Part shown: positions 1 through 7,461 of the stretch, one piece after another
Position numbering within the stretch: the stretch's first letter is position 1
Layout: every line of letters starts with the position of its first letter
NCBI GenBank assembly: GCA_017354065.1
Contig: JAFMRN010000086.1
Location: 1 to 8,818 of the forward strand
Length of the DNA stretch: 8,818 nucleotides
Reading direction: 5' to 3'
Source: Solirubrobacterales bacterium
GTDB lineage: Bacteria; Actinomycetota; Thermoleophilia; Solirubrobacterales; Solirubrobacteraceae
Notes under the pieces: generated by a model
Databases searched by the model: none
What the model was told of the DNA's origin: nothing
Seen by the model: only the letters and a program-made list of their open reading frames with translations
Position numbers and translations under genes: made by a program

Positions 1-90
1 GGGATCGTCCTGCGGGTCGGCAACCGCATCGTCGACGCCTCAATCAAGGCCCAGCTCGAAAACCTTCGACAGCAGGTGGCGGCGCGCTAG
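1..90 (+). CDS. atpH: ATP synthase F1 subunit delta, C-terminal end (partial)
   Basis: Only the last 29 codons and the TAG stop (88-90) are in the window, read in frame from base 1. The visible end contains the pattern GIVLRVGNRIVDASI followed by a charged helix (QLENLRQQ), which matches the C-terminus of F-type delta subunits, where a G-x-V-x-x-x-G-x-x-x-x-D turn precedes a short terminal helix. Delta joins the F1 head to the peripheral b-subunit stalk of the membrane ATP synthase. Its position 26 nt upstream of atpA is the standard bacterial order (atpH-A-G-D-C) and supports the call. The rest of the gene, and presumably atpI/B/E/F, lies upstream of the window. Confidence 0.9.
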   Translation, partial: GIVLRVGNRIVDASIKAQLENLRQQVAAR

Positions 91-105
91 CGCCCCAAAC
101 GGCTT

Positions 106-112
106 AAAGGAG
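106..112 (+). promoter_or_regulatory. Shine-Dalgarno box of atpA
   Basis: AAAGGAG lies 4 nt before the ATG at 117. The spacing is short but the match to the 16S anti-SD is strong. The same heptamer and the same 4-nt spacing recur before atpD (2572-2578). It fixes the atpA start. Confidence 0.8.
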
Positions 113-116
113 CCCC

Positions 117-1667
<1,551 letters not shown>

Positions 1668-1670
1668 ACC

Positions 1671-2573
1671 ATGCCCGAGTCCCAGCGAGACGTAAAGAAC
1701 CGGATCTCATCGGTTCAGAACATCCAGACCATCACCCGCGCGATGGAGATGGTCGCGGCTGCCCGTCTGCGCCGGGCTGAGGAGCGGATCAAGCTGCTCA
1801 CGCCCTACGCGGACGGCATCCGGCGGATGACCCGTCAGGCCGCCGCGGCGGCCGGCGGGGTCCCGAACCTGCCGATCCTGTCCGAGCACGAGCGCGTTGA
1901 GAAGGTCGGCTACCTGCTGATCGCCGGCGACCGCGGCCTGGCGGGCGCCTTCAACTCCCAGATCGTGCGTGCCGGCGTGGCCGCCGCCAAGCAGGCCGAG
2001 TCCGAGGGCCTGACGCCGGTGTTCTTTGCCTCTGGCAAGCGTCCGGCCGGCTCGCTGACCTTCCGCCAGTTCGACCCGGTCGCCTCCTTCACCGGCTTCT
2101 CCGACCGTCCCGCGTACGCCAACGCCCAGGAGATCGGCCAGCGGCTGATCAAGGCCTACGTCGACGGCGAGGTCGACCGCGTGGAGATCTTCTACAACCA
2201 CTTTGTCTCCGCGGTCACCCAGACGGTCACTCGCGAGACACTGTTGCCGCTGCAGCAGGCGTCGATCCTGGGAGCGGATGACGACGCCGGCGAAGCCAAA
2301 CGAGCCGGCGTCGCCGGTACCCCGGAGTACGAGCCGGACGCTGAGAAGATCCTCGCCCGGCTGGTCCCCGACTACGTCGAGGTTTCGATTTACCGCGCGC
2401 TGCTCGACTCGACCGCGGCCGAGCACGGCGCGCGCATGTCAGCGATGCGGAGCGCGTCGGACAACGCGAAGAACGTGATCGAGGATCTGACCTTGCAGAT
2501 GAACCGTGCGCGCCAGGCGGCCATCACGCAGGAGATTATGGAAGTCGTCGGTGGCGCCGAGGGCGTCTCTTAA
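1671..2573 (+). CDS. atpG: ATP synthase F1 subunit gamma
   Basis: 300 aa. Gamma is the central rotating shaft that couples proton flow through Fo to conformational change in the alpha3 beta3 head. The N-terminal helix carries the family pattern (RISSVQNIQTITRAMEMVAA, residues 11-30). The Rossmann-like middle contains GDRGLAGAFN (86-95), and the C-terminal coiled-coil helix has ARMSAMRSASDNA and a NRARQAAITQEIMEVVGGA-like ending (278-296). A variable loop at about 196-217 (acidic, then Gly/Ala-rich) is several residues longer than in E. coli and is encoded over a perfect hairpin. ATG lies 3 nt after the atpA stop. The nearest SD-like sequence (GGAGG, 1649-1653) is 17 nt away, too far to work well, so translation is probably coupled to atpA. 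That fits the need for one gamma per three alpha. Confidence 0.97.
   Translation: MPESQRDVKNRISSVQNIQTITRAMEMVAAARLRRAEERIKLLTPYADGIRRMTRQAAAAAGGVPNLPILSEHERVEKVGYLLIAGDRGLAGAFNSQIVRAGVAAAKQAESEGLTPVFFASGKRPAGSLTFRQFDPVASFTGFSDRPAYANAQEIGQRLIKAYVDGEVDRVEIFYNHFVSAVTQTVTRETLLPLQQASILGADDDAGEAKRAGVAGTPEYEPDAEKILARLVPDYVEVSIYRALLDSTAAEHGARMSAMRSASDNAKNVIEDLTLQMNRARQAAITQEIMEVVGGAEGVS
2282..2313 (+). repeat. Perfect 10-bp inverted repeat (hairpin) inside atpG
   Basis: CGACGCCGGC at 2282-2291 is the exact reverse complement of GCCGGCGTCG at 2304-2313, with a 12-nt loop GAAGCCAAACGA. It lies in the variable gamma loop (codons about 204-215). The loop contains GAA, AAA and CGA, synonymous codons that the surrounding gene mostly avoids in favour of GAG, AAG and CGC. 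The dyad is seen directly; any effect on translation or mRNA stability is inference. Confidence 0.6.
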
Positions 2574-2578
2574 AGGAG
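2572..2578 (+). promoter_or_regulatory. Shine-Dalgarno box of atpD
   Basis: AAAGGAG begins inside the atpG stop codon (TAA, 2571-2573) and ends 4 nt before the atpD ATG. It is identical in sequence and spacing to the atpA SD, consistent with matched expression of alpha and beta. Confidence 0.8.
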
Positions 2579-2582
2579 CTAT

Positions 2583-3992
2583 ATGTCAGTCACCACTGCA
2601 CACAACGTAGGCCGGATCGAGGAGATCCAGGGGGTCGTGGTCGAGGCCGTGTTCCCGGACAAGCTGCCGGAGATCTACCACGCGCTGGTGGTCGAGCGTC
2701 CCGGTGATGAGCCGGACCTGATCCTCGAGGTCCAGCAGCACCTCGGCGATGACCGCGTGCGCGCGGTCGCGATGGACGCAACCGACGGCCTGGCACGCGG
2801 GATCGCGGTACGCGACAGCGGCCTGCCGATCTCCGTTCCGGTCGGCCGCAGCTCGCTGGGCCGGATCTTCAACGTGCTGGGTGAGCCGATTGACAACGGT
2901 GCGGCGATCTCGGCCGAGACCGAGCGCTGGCCGATCCACCGCCCGGCTCCCTCGGTCGAGCAGCTCGCCCCGACGACGGAGATGTTCGAGACCGGCATCA
3001 AGGTGATCGACCTGATCGAGCCCTACGCCAAGGGCGGCAAGGTCGGCCTGTTCGGCGGCGCCGGCGTCGGCAAGACGGTGATCATCCAGGAGCTGATCAA
3101 CAACCTCGCCCAGGAGCACGGCGGTCTGTCCGCCTTCTGCGGCGTCGGTGAGCGCTCCCGTGAGGGCAACGACCTGTGGCTCGAGATGACCGAGTCCGGC
3201 GTGATCGACAAGACGATGCTGTGCTTCGGCCAGATGAACGAGCCGCCCGGTGCGCGCATGCGCGTGGCCCTGTCCGGCCTGACGATGGCCGAGTACTTCC
3301 GGGACACCGAGGGCCAGGACGTGCTGTTGTTCGTCGACAACATCTTCCGCTTCGTCCAGGCCGGCTCGGAGGTCTCCGCGCTGCTGGGCCGGATGCCCTC
3401 TCAGGTCGGTTACCAGCCGACGCTGTCCTCGGAGATGGGCCAGCTGCAGGAGCGGATCACCTCGACCACCAAGGGTTCGGTCACCTCGATCCAGGCGATC
3501 TACGTGCCGGCGGACGACCTCACCGACCCGGCCCCGGCCTCGGCCTTCGCCCACTTGAACGCGACCACGACGCTGGACCGTTCGATCTCGGAGAAGGGCA
3601 TCTACCCGGCGGTTGACCCGCTCGGCTCGACCTCGACGATCCTGAAGCCGGACGTCGTCGGCGAGGAGCACTTCAACATCGCCAACCAGGTCAAGCAGGT
3701 GCTCCAGCGCTACAAGGACCTGCAGGACATCATCGCGATTCTGGGAATCGACGAGCTGTCTGATGACGACAAGCTGACGGTCAACCGCGCCCGCAAGATC
3801 GAGCGCTTCCTGTCCCAGCCCTTCCACGTGGCCGAGCAGTTCACCGGCATCCCCGGCACCTACGTGCCGATCGCCGAGACGATCCGCGGCTTCAAGGAGA
3901 TCCTCGAGGGCAAGCACGACGAGATCCCCGAGCGTCACTTCCTGCTGAAGGGCACGATCGACGAGGTCGTCAAGGCGGCCCAGGAGGACTGA
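2583..3992 (+). CDS. atpD: ATP synthase F1 subunit beta (catalytic)
   Basis: 469 aa, normal length. Beta carries the three catalytic sites that make ATP from ADP and phosphate. Seen in order: an N-terminal beta-barrel (about 8-85); the Walker A loop GGAGVGKT at 158-165 (K164, T165); GVGERSREGNDLW with the catalytic glutamate E190 and R191; the Walker B strand VLLFVDN ending at D252; then FVQAGSEVSALLGRMPSQVGYQPTL-type and TSIQAIYVPADDLTDPAP-type blocks; and the rotor-contact motif DELSDDDK at 390-397, a conservative variant of the usual DELSEEDK. All expected active-site residues are present. The start is fixed by AAAGGAG 4 nt upstream. Its TGA (3990-3992) shares one base with the atpC ATG, so the two are translationally coupled. 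Confidence 0.98.
   Translation: MSVTTAHNVGRIEEIQGVVVEAVFPDKLPEIYHALVVERPGDEPDLILEVQQHLGDDRVRAVAMDATDGLARGIAVRDSGLPISVPVGRSSLGRIFNVLGEPIDNGAAISAETERWPIHRPAPSVEQLAPTTEMFETGIKVIDLIEPYAKGGKVGLFGGAGVGKTVIIQELINNLAQEHGGLSAFCGVGERSREGNDLWLEMTESGVIDKTMLCFGQMNEPPGARMRVALSGLTMAEYFRDTEGQDVLLFVDNIFRFVQAGSEVSALLGRMPSQVGYQPTLSSEMGQLQERITSTTKGSVTSIQAIYVPADDLTDPAPASAFAHLNATTTLDRSISEKGIYPAVDPLGSTSTILKPDVVGEEHFNIANQVKQVLQRYKDLQDIIAILGIDELSDDDKLTVNRARKIERFLSQPFHVAEQFTGIPGTYVPIAETIRGFKEILEGKHDEIPERHFLLKGTIDEVVKAAQED
3982..3987 (+). promoter_or_regulatory. Shine-Dalgarno box of atpC
   Basis: AGGAGG lies within the last codons of atpD, 4 nt before the atpC ATG (3992), which itself overlaps the atpD TGA (TGATG). 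It supports this start for the epsilon subunit. Confidence 0.7.
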
Positions 3993-4261
3993 TGCCCTAC
4001 ACCCCGTTTCCGGTGGAGGTCCTGACCCCGGAAGGGGAGGTCTTCAACGGTCAGGTTCAGCAGGTTTCGACCAAGACCACGGCGGGTGAGATCGGGATCC
4101 TGGCCAACCATGAGCCGCTGCTCGCGTCCCTGGAGGCGACCGAGCTGCGGCTGCACACTTCAGATACCGAGACCCTCCGGTTTGAGACGGGGGAGGGGTA
4201 TCTGCAGGTGGCGGACAACCACGTCCTGATCCTCGTCAAGGAAGCCAAGCCGGCTTCCTGA
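3992..4261 (+). CDS. atpC: ATP synthase F1 subunit epsilon, short form without C-terminal domain
   Basis: 89 aa. Epsilon binds the foot of gamma and the c-ring, linking rotor parts. The sequence matches the N-terminal beta-sandwich domain: FPVEVLTPEGEVFNGQV at the start, the conserved GEIGILANHEPLLASL segment (about 32-47), and GEGYLQVADNHVLILV near the end (about 67-82). It then stops within a few residues. E. coli epsilon is about 139 aa, the extra part being a two-helix domain that can extend along gamma and inhibit ATP hydrolysis; that domain is absent here. Reading past the stop in all three frames gives nothing resembling it, so this is a genuinely short form rather than a frameshift. 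Short epsilons are known in some bacteria (for example Chlorobium). It is the last gene of the operon, and a hairpin overlaps its stop codon. Confidence 0.93.
   Translation: MPYTPFPVEVLTPEGEVFNGQVQQVSTKTTAGEIGILANHEPLLASLEATELRLHTSDTETLRFETGEGYLQVADNHVLILVKEAKPAS
4239..4259 (+). repeat. Inverted repeat overlapping the atpC stop codon
   Basis: AGGAAGCC (4239-4246) pairs perfectly with GGCTTCCT (4252-4259) across a 5-nt loop AAGCC. The right arm includes the first base of the TGA stop. No U-run follows, so this is more likely a 3'-end stabilising or processing hairpin, or chance, than a classical terminator. Confidence 0.45.
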
Positions 4262-4266
4262 CGCTG

Positions 4267-4300
4267 CGGCGGCGACGGCTGCCGGGGGGTTTGTATGGGT
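4267..4300 (+). terminator. Possible terminator of the atp operon
   Basis: CGGCGGC (4267-4273) pairs with GCTGCCG (4278-4284) across a GACG loop, with one G-U wobble. It is followed by a G-run and a GTTTGTATGGGTT stretch that is only modestly U-rich. It sits 5 nt after the atpC stop, where a terminator is expected. The weak U-tract keeps confidence low, although actinomycete terminators often lack good U-tracts. Confidence 0.4.
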
Positions 4301-4319
4301 TCTGGCCGAGGCTCGCGGT

Positions 4320-4357
4320 TTTGGGGGTATATATGGGGTTACACCTATAACCCCAAA
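4320..4357 (+). repeat. Nested inverted repeats in the atpC-LCP intergenic region
   Basis: TGGGGTTA (4334-4341) and TAACCCCA (4348-4355) form a perfect 8-bp inverted repeat with a 6-nt spacer. The right arm can instead pair with TTTGGGGGTATA (4320-4331) along 4346-4357 with one mismatch, so two mutually exclusive stems are possible. The patch is clearly AT-richer than its surroundings (TATATA, TATAA). It could be a protein-binding operator for the LCP gene or an RNA structure ending atp readthrough; the sequence does not decide. Confidence 0.5.
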
Positions 4358-4398
4358 TGCGCGAGGCAGACCTTTAAGGACCCTGAACCGTTCGCGCC

Positions 4399-4415
4399 GG
4401 ATAGGCCCCTATCCT
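4399..4415 (+). promoter_or_regulatory. Candidate leaderless promoter -10 with overlapping palindrome, LCP gene
   Basis: TATCCT (4410-4415) fits the actinobacterial TANNNT -10 and ends 7 nt before the ATG at 4423, so transcription would begin at or next to the start codon. There is no SD before this ATG. The palindrome GGATAGG-CC-CCTATCC (4399-4414, 7-bp arms) overlaps the box and could be an operator. No convincing -35 is seen; GAACCG at 4385-4390 is 19 nt upstream and recurs before the next gene. Confidence 0.5.
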
Positions 4416-4422
4416 CGCTGGG

Positions 4423-6111
4423 ATGAAGCTCCTGCCGAACAGCCGCCGTGGGCTGCTGGGCCGAGCGTTGCTGGCAGCCGTGCTGGTGATCGGCCTGACG
4501 GTCACGGCCACCACGGTCGGCGGCGTGCTGCAGTTCAAGCAGATCGGCCAGCTGATCGGTAAGAACGCGTTCGGCTCCAAGAACGTCGTGCTCCCGAAAC
4601 CCGGCGCGCCGGAGACGATCCTGTTGATCGGCTCGGACTGGCGCCACGGCGAGCCCCAGACCGCGACGCACACCGACACGATGATGCTGTTGCGGCTGAA
4701 CGACCGTTCCCAGACGGTCAACGCGATGTCGGTTCCGCGTGACCTTGAGGTCCAGAACCCCCAGACTCACCGGCCGATCAAGCTGAACGGGATCTACTCG
4801 CTGCCGGGCAGTCAGGGCGGGCCTGACGGGCTCTTGAGCGTGCTGCGCAAGCAGGTGTTCCCGAAGCTTCAGGTCAACCACGTGATCGACGTGAACTTCA
4901 GCGGGTTCTCGGACCTGGTTGACGCGATCGGCTGTGTCTACTCCCAGGTCGACCACCGCTACTACAACGTCTCCTCGCCGCCGGGTACGCCAGACAACTA
5001 CTCGAGCATCAACATCCAGCCCGGGTATCAACCGCTGTGTGGCCACCATCTGTCATCCAGCGGCGCGCTGCCGTTCGTGCGCTTCCGCCACACCGACTCA
5101 GACAAGGTGCGCAACGCGCGCCAGCAGGACTTCATCCGCTGGGCGCGGACCAACTACAGCGCGAACGACATGGTCTCCAACCAGGGCACTCTGGAGCGGA
5201 TCTTCGGCCAGCACGCGCGGACCGACCGTTCGCTCGGCTCAATCGACGGCCTGGTTGACCTGTTCAACCTCGTGGTCGGAGCCCAGAGCGGCAACCTGTC
5301 GATGAAGACGATCAGCTTCCCGCAGAACTTCGGCAACTGCGACGGCAAGGGCCAGTGCTACTCATACGCCTGTCCGACCACCGCGGAGTGCGGCGGCCAG
5401 GTGAACCACGGCCCGCCGATCGGACACTCGACCGAGGCGGAGCGGGCGGCTTATAAGAGCTTCATCGCGGCGATCCCCGGGAAGCCGAAGAAGGCGAAGC
5501 CCTCACCCCCGCCCAAGCCCAAACCCAAGCCCAAGGCGAGCAAGCACGGCGGTGCCAAACACCACGGGCACGCCAAATCGCCGCCCGCTTCCAAGCTGCC
5601 CGCCGGCGTGTCACCGGCCGGGTTGGTCGCGGACGGCCGGGACGGACAGCTCCAGGCGCGCCAGCTGAAGCACGTCCCATTCCCGGTCTACTACCCGAAC
5701 TATGTCCCGCGGACGGCCAACTACTGCATCTCACTGACCGACAACTGTGTCGCGGCCAACGAGCCCGCCCAGGCCTACGCGCACTCCTACCCGCGCTACT
5801 ACAAGCTGCTGGGCAGCGATCACAAGCGCTACGCGTCCTACGTGATGACCCTGGACGTGAACGCGGCCCTGGGGCAGTACATGACCGTCGAGGGCACGAA
5901 ATGGCAGAACGCGCCGATCCTGCGCGATCCCGACCACACCGTGAACCTCGGTGGCCGCCAGCTCGATGAGTACATGGACGGCTCGAAGCTGGCGCTCGTG
6001 GCCTGGCGCACCTCCAACGCCGTGTACTGGGTCTCCAACACCCTGGACAACGCGATCCCCGCCTCCCAGATGCTCGGCATGGCGGCGACGCTGACGGGGC
6101 CGAGCCACTGA
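4423..6111 (+). CDS. LytR-CpsA-Psr (LCP) family glycopolymer transferase with C-terminal extension
   Basis: 562 aa. LCP enzymes sit on the outer face of the membrane and transfer polyprenyl-phosphate-linked glycopolymers (teichoic acid, arabinogalactan or capsule) to peptidoglycan or protein. One N-terminal transmembrane helix is visible (about 12-36, after an RRGLLGR basic stretch). The LCP domain spans about 65-245: ILLIGSDWR (67-74), HTDTMMLLRLN (83-93), MSVPRD (102-107), KLNGIYSLPG (120-129), and the catalytic-site block FVRFRHTDSDKVRNARQQDF (218-237), with the expected Arg and Asp residues R220, R222, D225, D227, R230 and R233. A Lys/Pro/His-rich linker (354-390) leads to a C-terminal region (about 405-562) ending in a YWVSNTL...MLGMAATL pattern that I cannot assign to a named family. 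Eight cysteines (171, 206, 306, 312, 317, 323, 435, 442) suggest extracytoplasmic disulfides. Start: first ATG, no SD, probably leaderless. Sugar-nucleotide genes follow. Confidence 0.88.
   Translation: MKLLPNSRRGLLGRALLAAVLVIGLTVTATTVGGVLQFKQIGQLIGKNAFGSKNVVLPKPGAPETILLIGSDWRHGEPQTATHTDTMMLLRLNDRSQTVNAMSVPRDLEVQNPQTHRPIKLNGIYSLPGSQGGPDGLLSVLRKQVFPKLQVNHVIDVNFSGFSDLVDAIGCVYSQVDHRYYNVSSPPGTPDNYSSINIQPGYQPLCGHHLSSSGALPFVRFRHTDSDKVRNARQQDFIRWARTNYSANDMVSNQGTLERIFGQHARTDRSLGSIDGLVDLFNLVVGAQSGNLSMKTISFPQNFGNCDGKGQCYSYACPTTAECGGQVNHGPPIGHSTEAERAAYKSFIAAIPGKPKKAKPSPPPKPKPKPKASKHGGAKHHGHAKSPPASKLPAGVSPAGLVADGRDGQLQARQLKHVPFPVYYPNYVPRTANYCISLTDNCVAANEPAQAYAHSYPRYYKLLGSDHKRYASYVMTLDVNAALGQYMTVEGTKWQNAPILRDPDHTVNLGGRQLDEYMDGSKLALVAWRTSNAVYWVSNTLDNAIPASQMLGMAATLTGPSH
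5482..5535 (+). repeat. Lys-Pro low-complexity tract in the LCP gene, with CCCAAR hexamer repeats
   Basis: Codons 354-371 encode a Lys/Pro-rich string ending in four Lys-Pro-type units. At the DNA level 5512-5535 is four tandem copies of CCCAAR. This is a flexible or wall-spanning linker between the LCP domain and the C-terminal region. Slippage would add or remove two residues without breaking the frame. Confidence 0.7.
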
Positions 6112-6139
6112 GAACCGGCGTCCCGACGGCGCCAGTCGT

Positions 6140-6145
6140 TACCCT
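6140..6145 (+). promoter_or_regulatory. Candidate leaderless promoter -10 of the UDP-glucose dehydrogenase gene
   Basis: TACCCT ends 9 nt before the ATG at 6155, within the 43-nt gap after the LCP stop. No SD lies in front of that ATG. The context TACCCTCCGCTG closely matches TATCCTCGCTG before the LCP gene, suggesting the same promoter class. A GAACCG hexamer occurs at 6112-6117, 22 nt upstream of the box, but that spacing differs from the LCP case. Confidence 0.45.
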
Positions 6146-6154
6146 CCGCTGCTC

Positions 6155-7441
6155 ATGACCAGCGAGCGTGAACCGATCGCCGTGATCGGCACCGGCTACG
6201 TGGGCCTTGTGACCGCGGCCGGATTTGCCGAGCTCGGCAACGAGGTCTACTGCGTCGACATCGACGCGTCCAAGATCGAGGCCCTGGAGCGTGGCGACGT
6301 GCCGATCTTCGAACCGGGCCTGGCCGAGTCGATCGCCGCCAACCGCGAGCGCCTGCACTTCTCAACGGAGCTGGCGCCCGCGCTGGAGCACGCGCGGCTG
6401 CTGTTCGTCGCGGTCGGCACGCCGCCGACCTACTCCGGGGATGCGGACCTGTCCGCCGTGCACGCGGTTGTCGACGCGATGCCGACCTCCGACCATCACG
6501 CGCTCGTGATGAAGTCGACCGTGCCGGTCGGCACCGGTGAGAGCATCCGCCGTGCCTTTGACCAGCGCGGCAAGTCCGGGTTCTCCTACGTGTCCTGCCC
6601 CGAGTTCCTGAAGGAGGGCTCGGCGCTGGCTGACTTCCGCCAGCCCGACCGCGTGGTCGTCGGTGACGCCGGCGACTGGGCGGGGGAGGCCGTGGTCGAT
6701 CTGTACGCGCCGCTCGGCGCCCCGCTGGTGCGCACCGACGTGAAGTCGGCCGAGATGATCAAGCTCGCCGCCAACGCGTTCCTGGCGACCAAGATCAGCT
6801 TCATCAACGAGATCGCGAACGTCTGTGAGGAGACGGGCGCCGACGTGGTCGAGGTGGCCCGCGGCATGGGGCTCGACAACCGGATCGGGGACAAGTTCCT
6901 GCGCCCGGGGATCGGCTTCGGCGGCTCCTGCTTCCCCAAGGACGTGTCCGCGCTGAAGCTGCTGGCCGGCAACTCGGGCTACCACTTCCAGCTGCTGACC
7001 GCGGTGATCGAGGTCAACGAGCTGCAGAAGCGCCGGGTCGTCGCGAAGCTGCAGAAACACCTGGGCAGCCTGGTCGGCAAGCGGATCGCGCTGCTGGGCC
7101 TGGCCTTCAAGGCCAACACCGATGACATGCGTGAGGCATCGTCGCTGGTGCTCGCCGCCCGCCTGCAGGCCGACGGTGCGCACGTGTCCGCCTATGACCC
7201 GATCGCCGAGCCAGAAGCGCGCAAGCTGATGCGCGGCGTGCAGTTCGCAGGCTCGGCGATGGAGGCGATCGACGGCGCCGAGGCGGTCGTGATCGTCACC
7301 GAGTGGCCGGAGTTCGTCGAGCTCGACTGGCAGGAGGTAGCGCAGAAGACCGCCGGCCGGATCGTGATCGACGGTCGCAACTGCGTCGACCCGGGCGCGG
7401 TCCGGGACGCCGGGTTCATCTACGAGGGCGTCGGTCGCTAG
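6155..7441 (+). CDS. ugd: UDP-glucose 6-dehydrogenase
   Basis: 428 aa, typical length. The enzyme oxidises UDP-glucose to UDP-glucuronate with two NAD+, in the cytoplasm, supplying uronic acid units for envelope or capsular polysaccharide. The N-terminal NAD-binding Rossmann domain has GTGYVG at 12-17 and the acidic end of strand 2 in VYCVDID. VAVGTPP (in the region of residues 86-92) and STVPVGT follow. CPEFLKEGSA (from about 148) is the substrate-binding loop with E150 and E154. K203 and N207 in KLAANAFLATKISFINE, and the catalytic cysteine C259 with D263 in GFGGSCFPKD, are all present. The C-terminal UDP-binding domain has LLGLAFKANTDDMREASS and ends with IDGRNCVD. A related sugar dehydrogenase (GDP-mannose or UDP-ManNAc type) is possible on family grounds, but the motif set fits UDP-glucose best. 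No SD; likely leaderless. The next gene begins 20 nt after the stop. Confidence 0.93.
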   Translation: MTSEREPIAVIGTGYVGLVTAAGFAELGNEVYCVDIDASKIEALERGDVPIFEPGLAESIAANRERLHFSTELAPALEHARLLFVAVGTPPTYSGDADLSAVHAVVDAMPTSDHHALVMKSTVPVGTGESIRRAFDQRGKSGFSYVSCPEFLKEGSALADFRQPDRVVVGDAGDWAGEAVVDLYAPLGAPLVRTDVKSAEMIKLAANAFLATKISFINEIANVCEETGADVVEVARGMGLDNRIGDKFLRPGIGFGGSCFPKDVSALKLLAGNSGYHFQLLTAVIEVNELQKRRVVAKLQKHLGSLVGKRIALLGLAFKANTDDMREASSLVLAARLQADGAHVSAYDPIAEPEARKLMRGVQFAGSAMEAIDGAEAVVIVTEWPEFVELDWQEVAQKTAGRIVIDGRNCVDPGAVRDAGFIYEGVGR

Positions 7442-7447
7442 GTAATC

Positions 7448-7453
7448 AGGAGG
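7448..7453 (+). promoter_or_regulatory. Shine-Dalgarno box of the nucleotidyltransferase gene
   Basis: AGGAGG, within a longer AGGAGGGGGA run, ends 8 nt before the ATG at 7462. It is the best-spaced SD in the window. It decides the start against in-frame upstream codons that lie inside ugd. Confidence 0.85.
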
Positions 7454-7461
7454 GGGACCGG

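Noticed and set aside
2586..3938. 450-codon open frame on the minus strand opposite atpD
   Set aside because: Antisense shadow of a highly conserved, GC-rich gene; composition is dominated by Arg/Leu/Val/Asp as expected from mirrored codons, with no recognisable motif.
4321..4351. Promoter with TTGGGG as -35 and TATAAC as -10
   Set aside because: Only three of six -35 bases match and the spacer is 19 nt; it would leave a leader of about 65 nt without an SD. The TATCCT box at 4410 explains the SD-less start better.
4262..4380. Hidden C-terminal domain of epsilon after a frameshift
   Set aside because: All three forward frames after the stop give Arg/Gly/Trp-rich sequence with no helical DELD-like pattern; the region is non-coding.
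6124..6138. Imperfect dyad CGAC-GGCGCC-A-GTCG between the LCP and ugd genes
   Set aside because: Short, with a bulge, centred on a common GGCGCC site in GC-rich DNA and with no U-tract; not distinguishable from chance.
5462..6358. 298-codon minus-strand frame across the LCP-ugd junction
   Set aside because: Low-complexity Arg/Ser/Pro-rich translation spanning two real genes and the start region between them; no SD or motif support.
7303..7461. Upstream extension of the nucleotidyltransferase to an ATG inside ugd
   Set aside because: The extra residues are Arg/Gly-rich out-of-frame ugd sequence; the strong SD at 7448-7453 and the family N-terminus (QALILVGGKGTRLRP) place the start at 7462.
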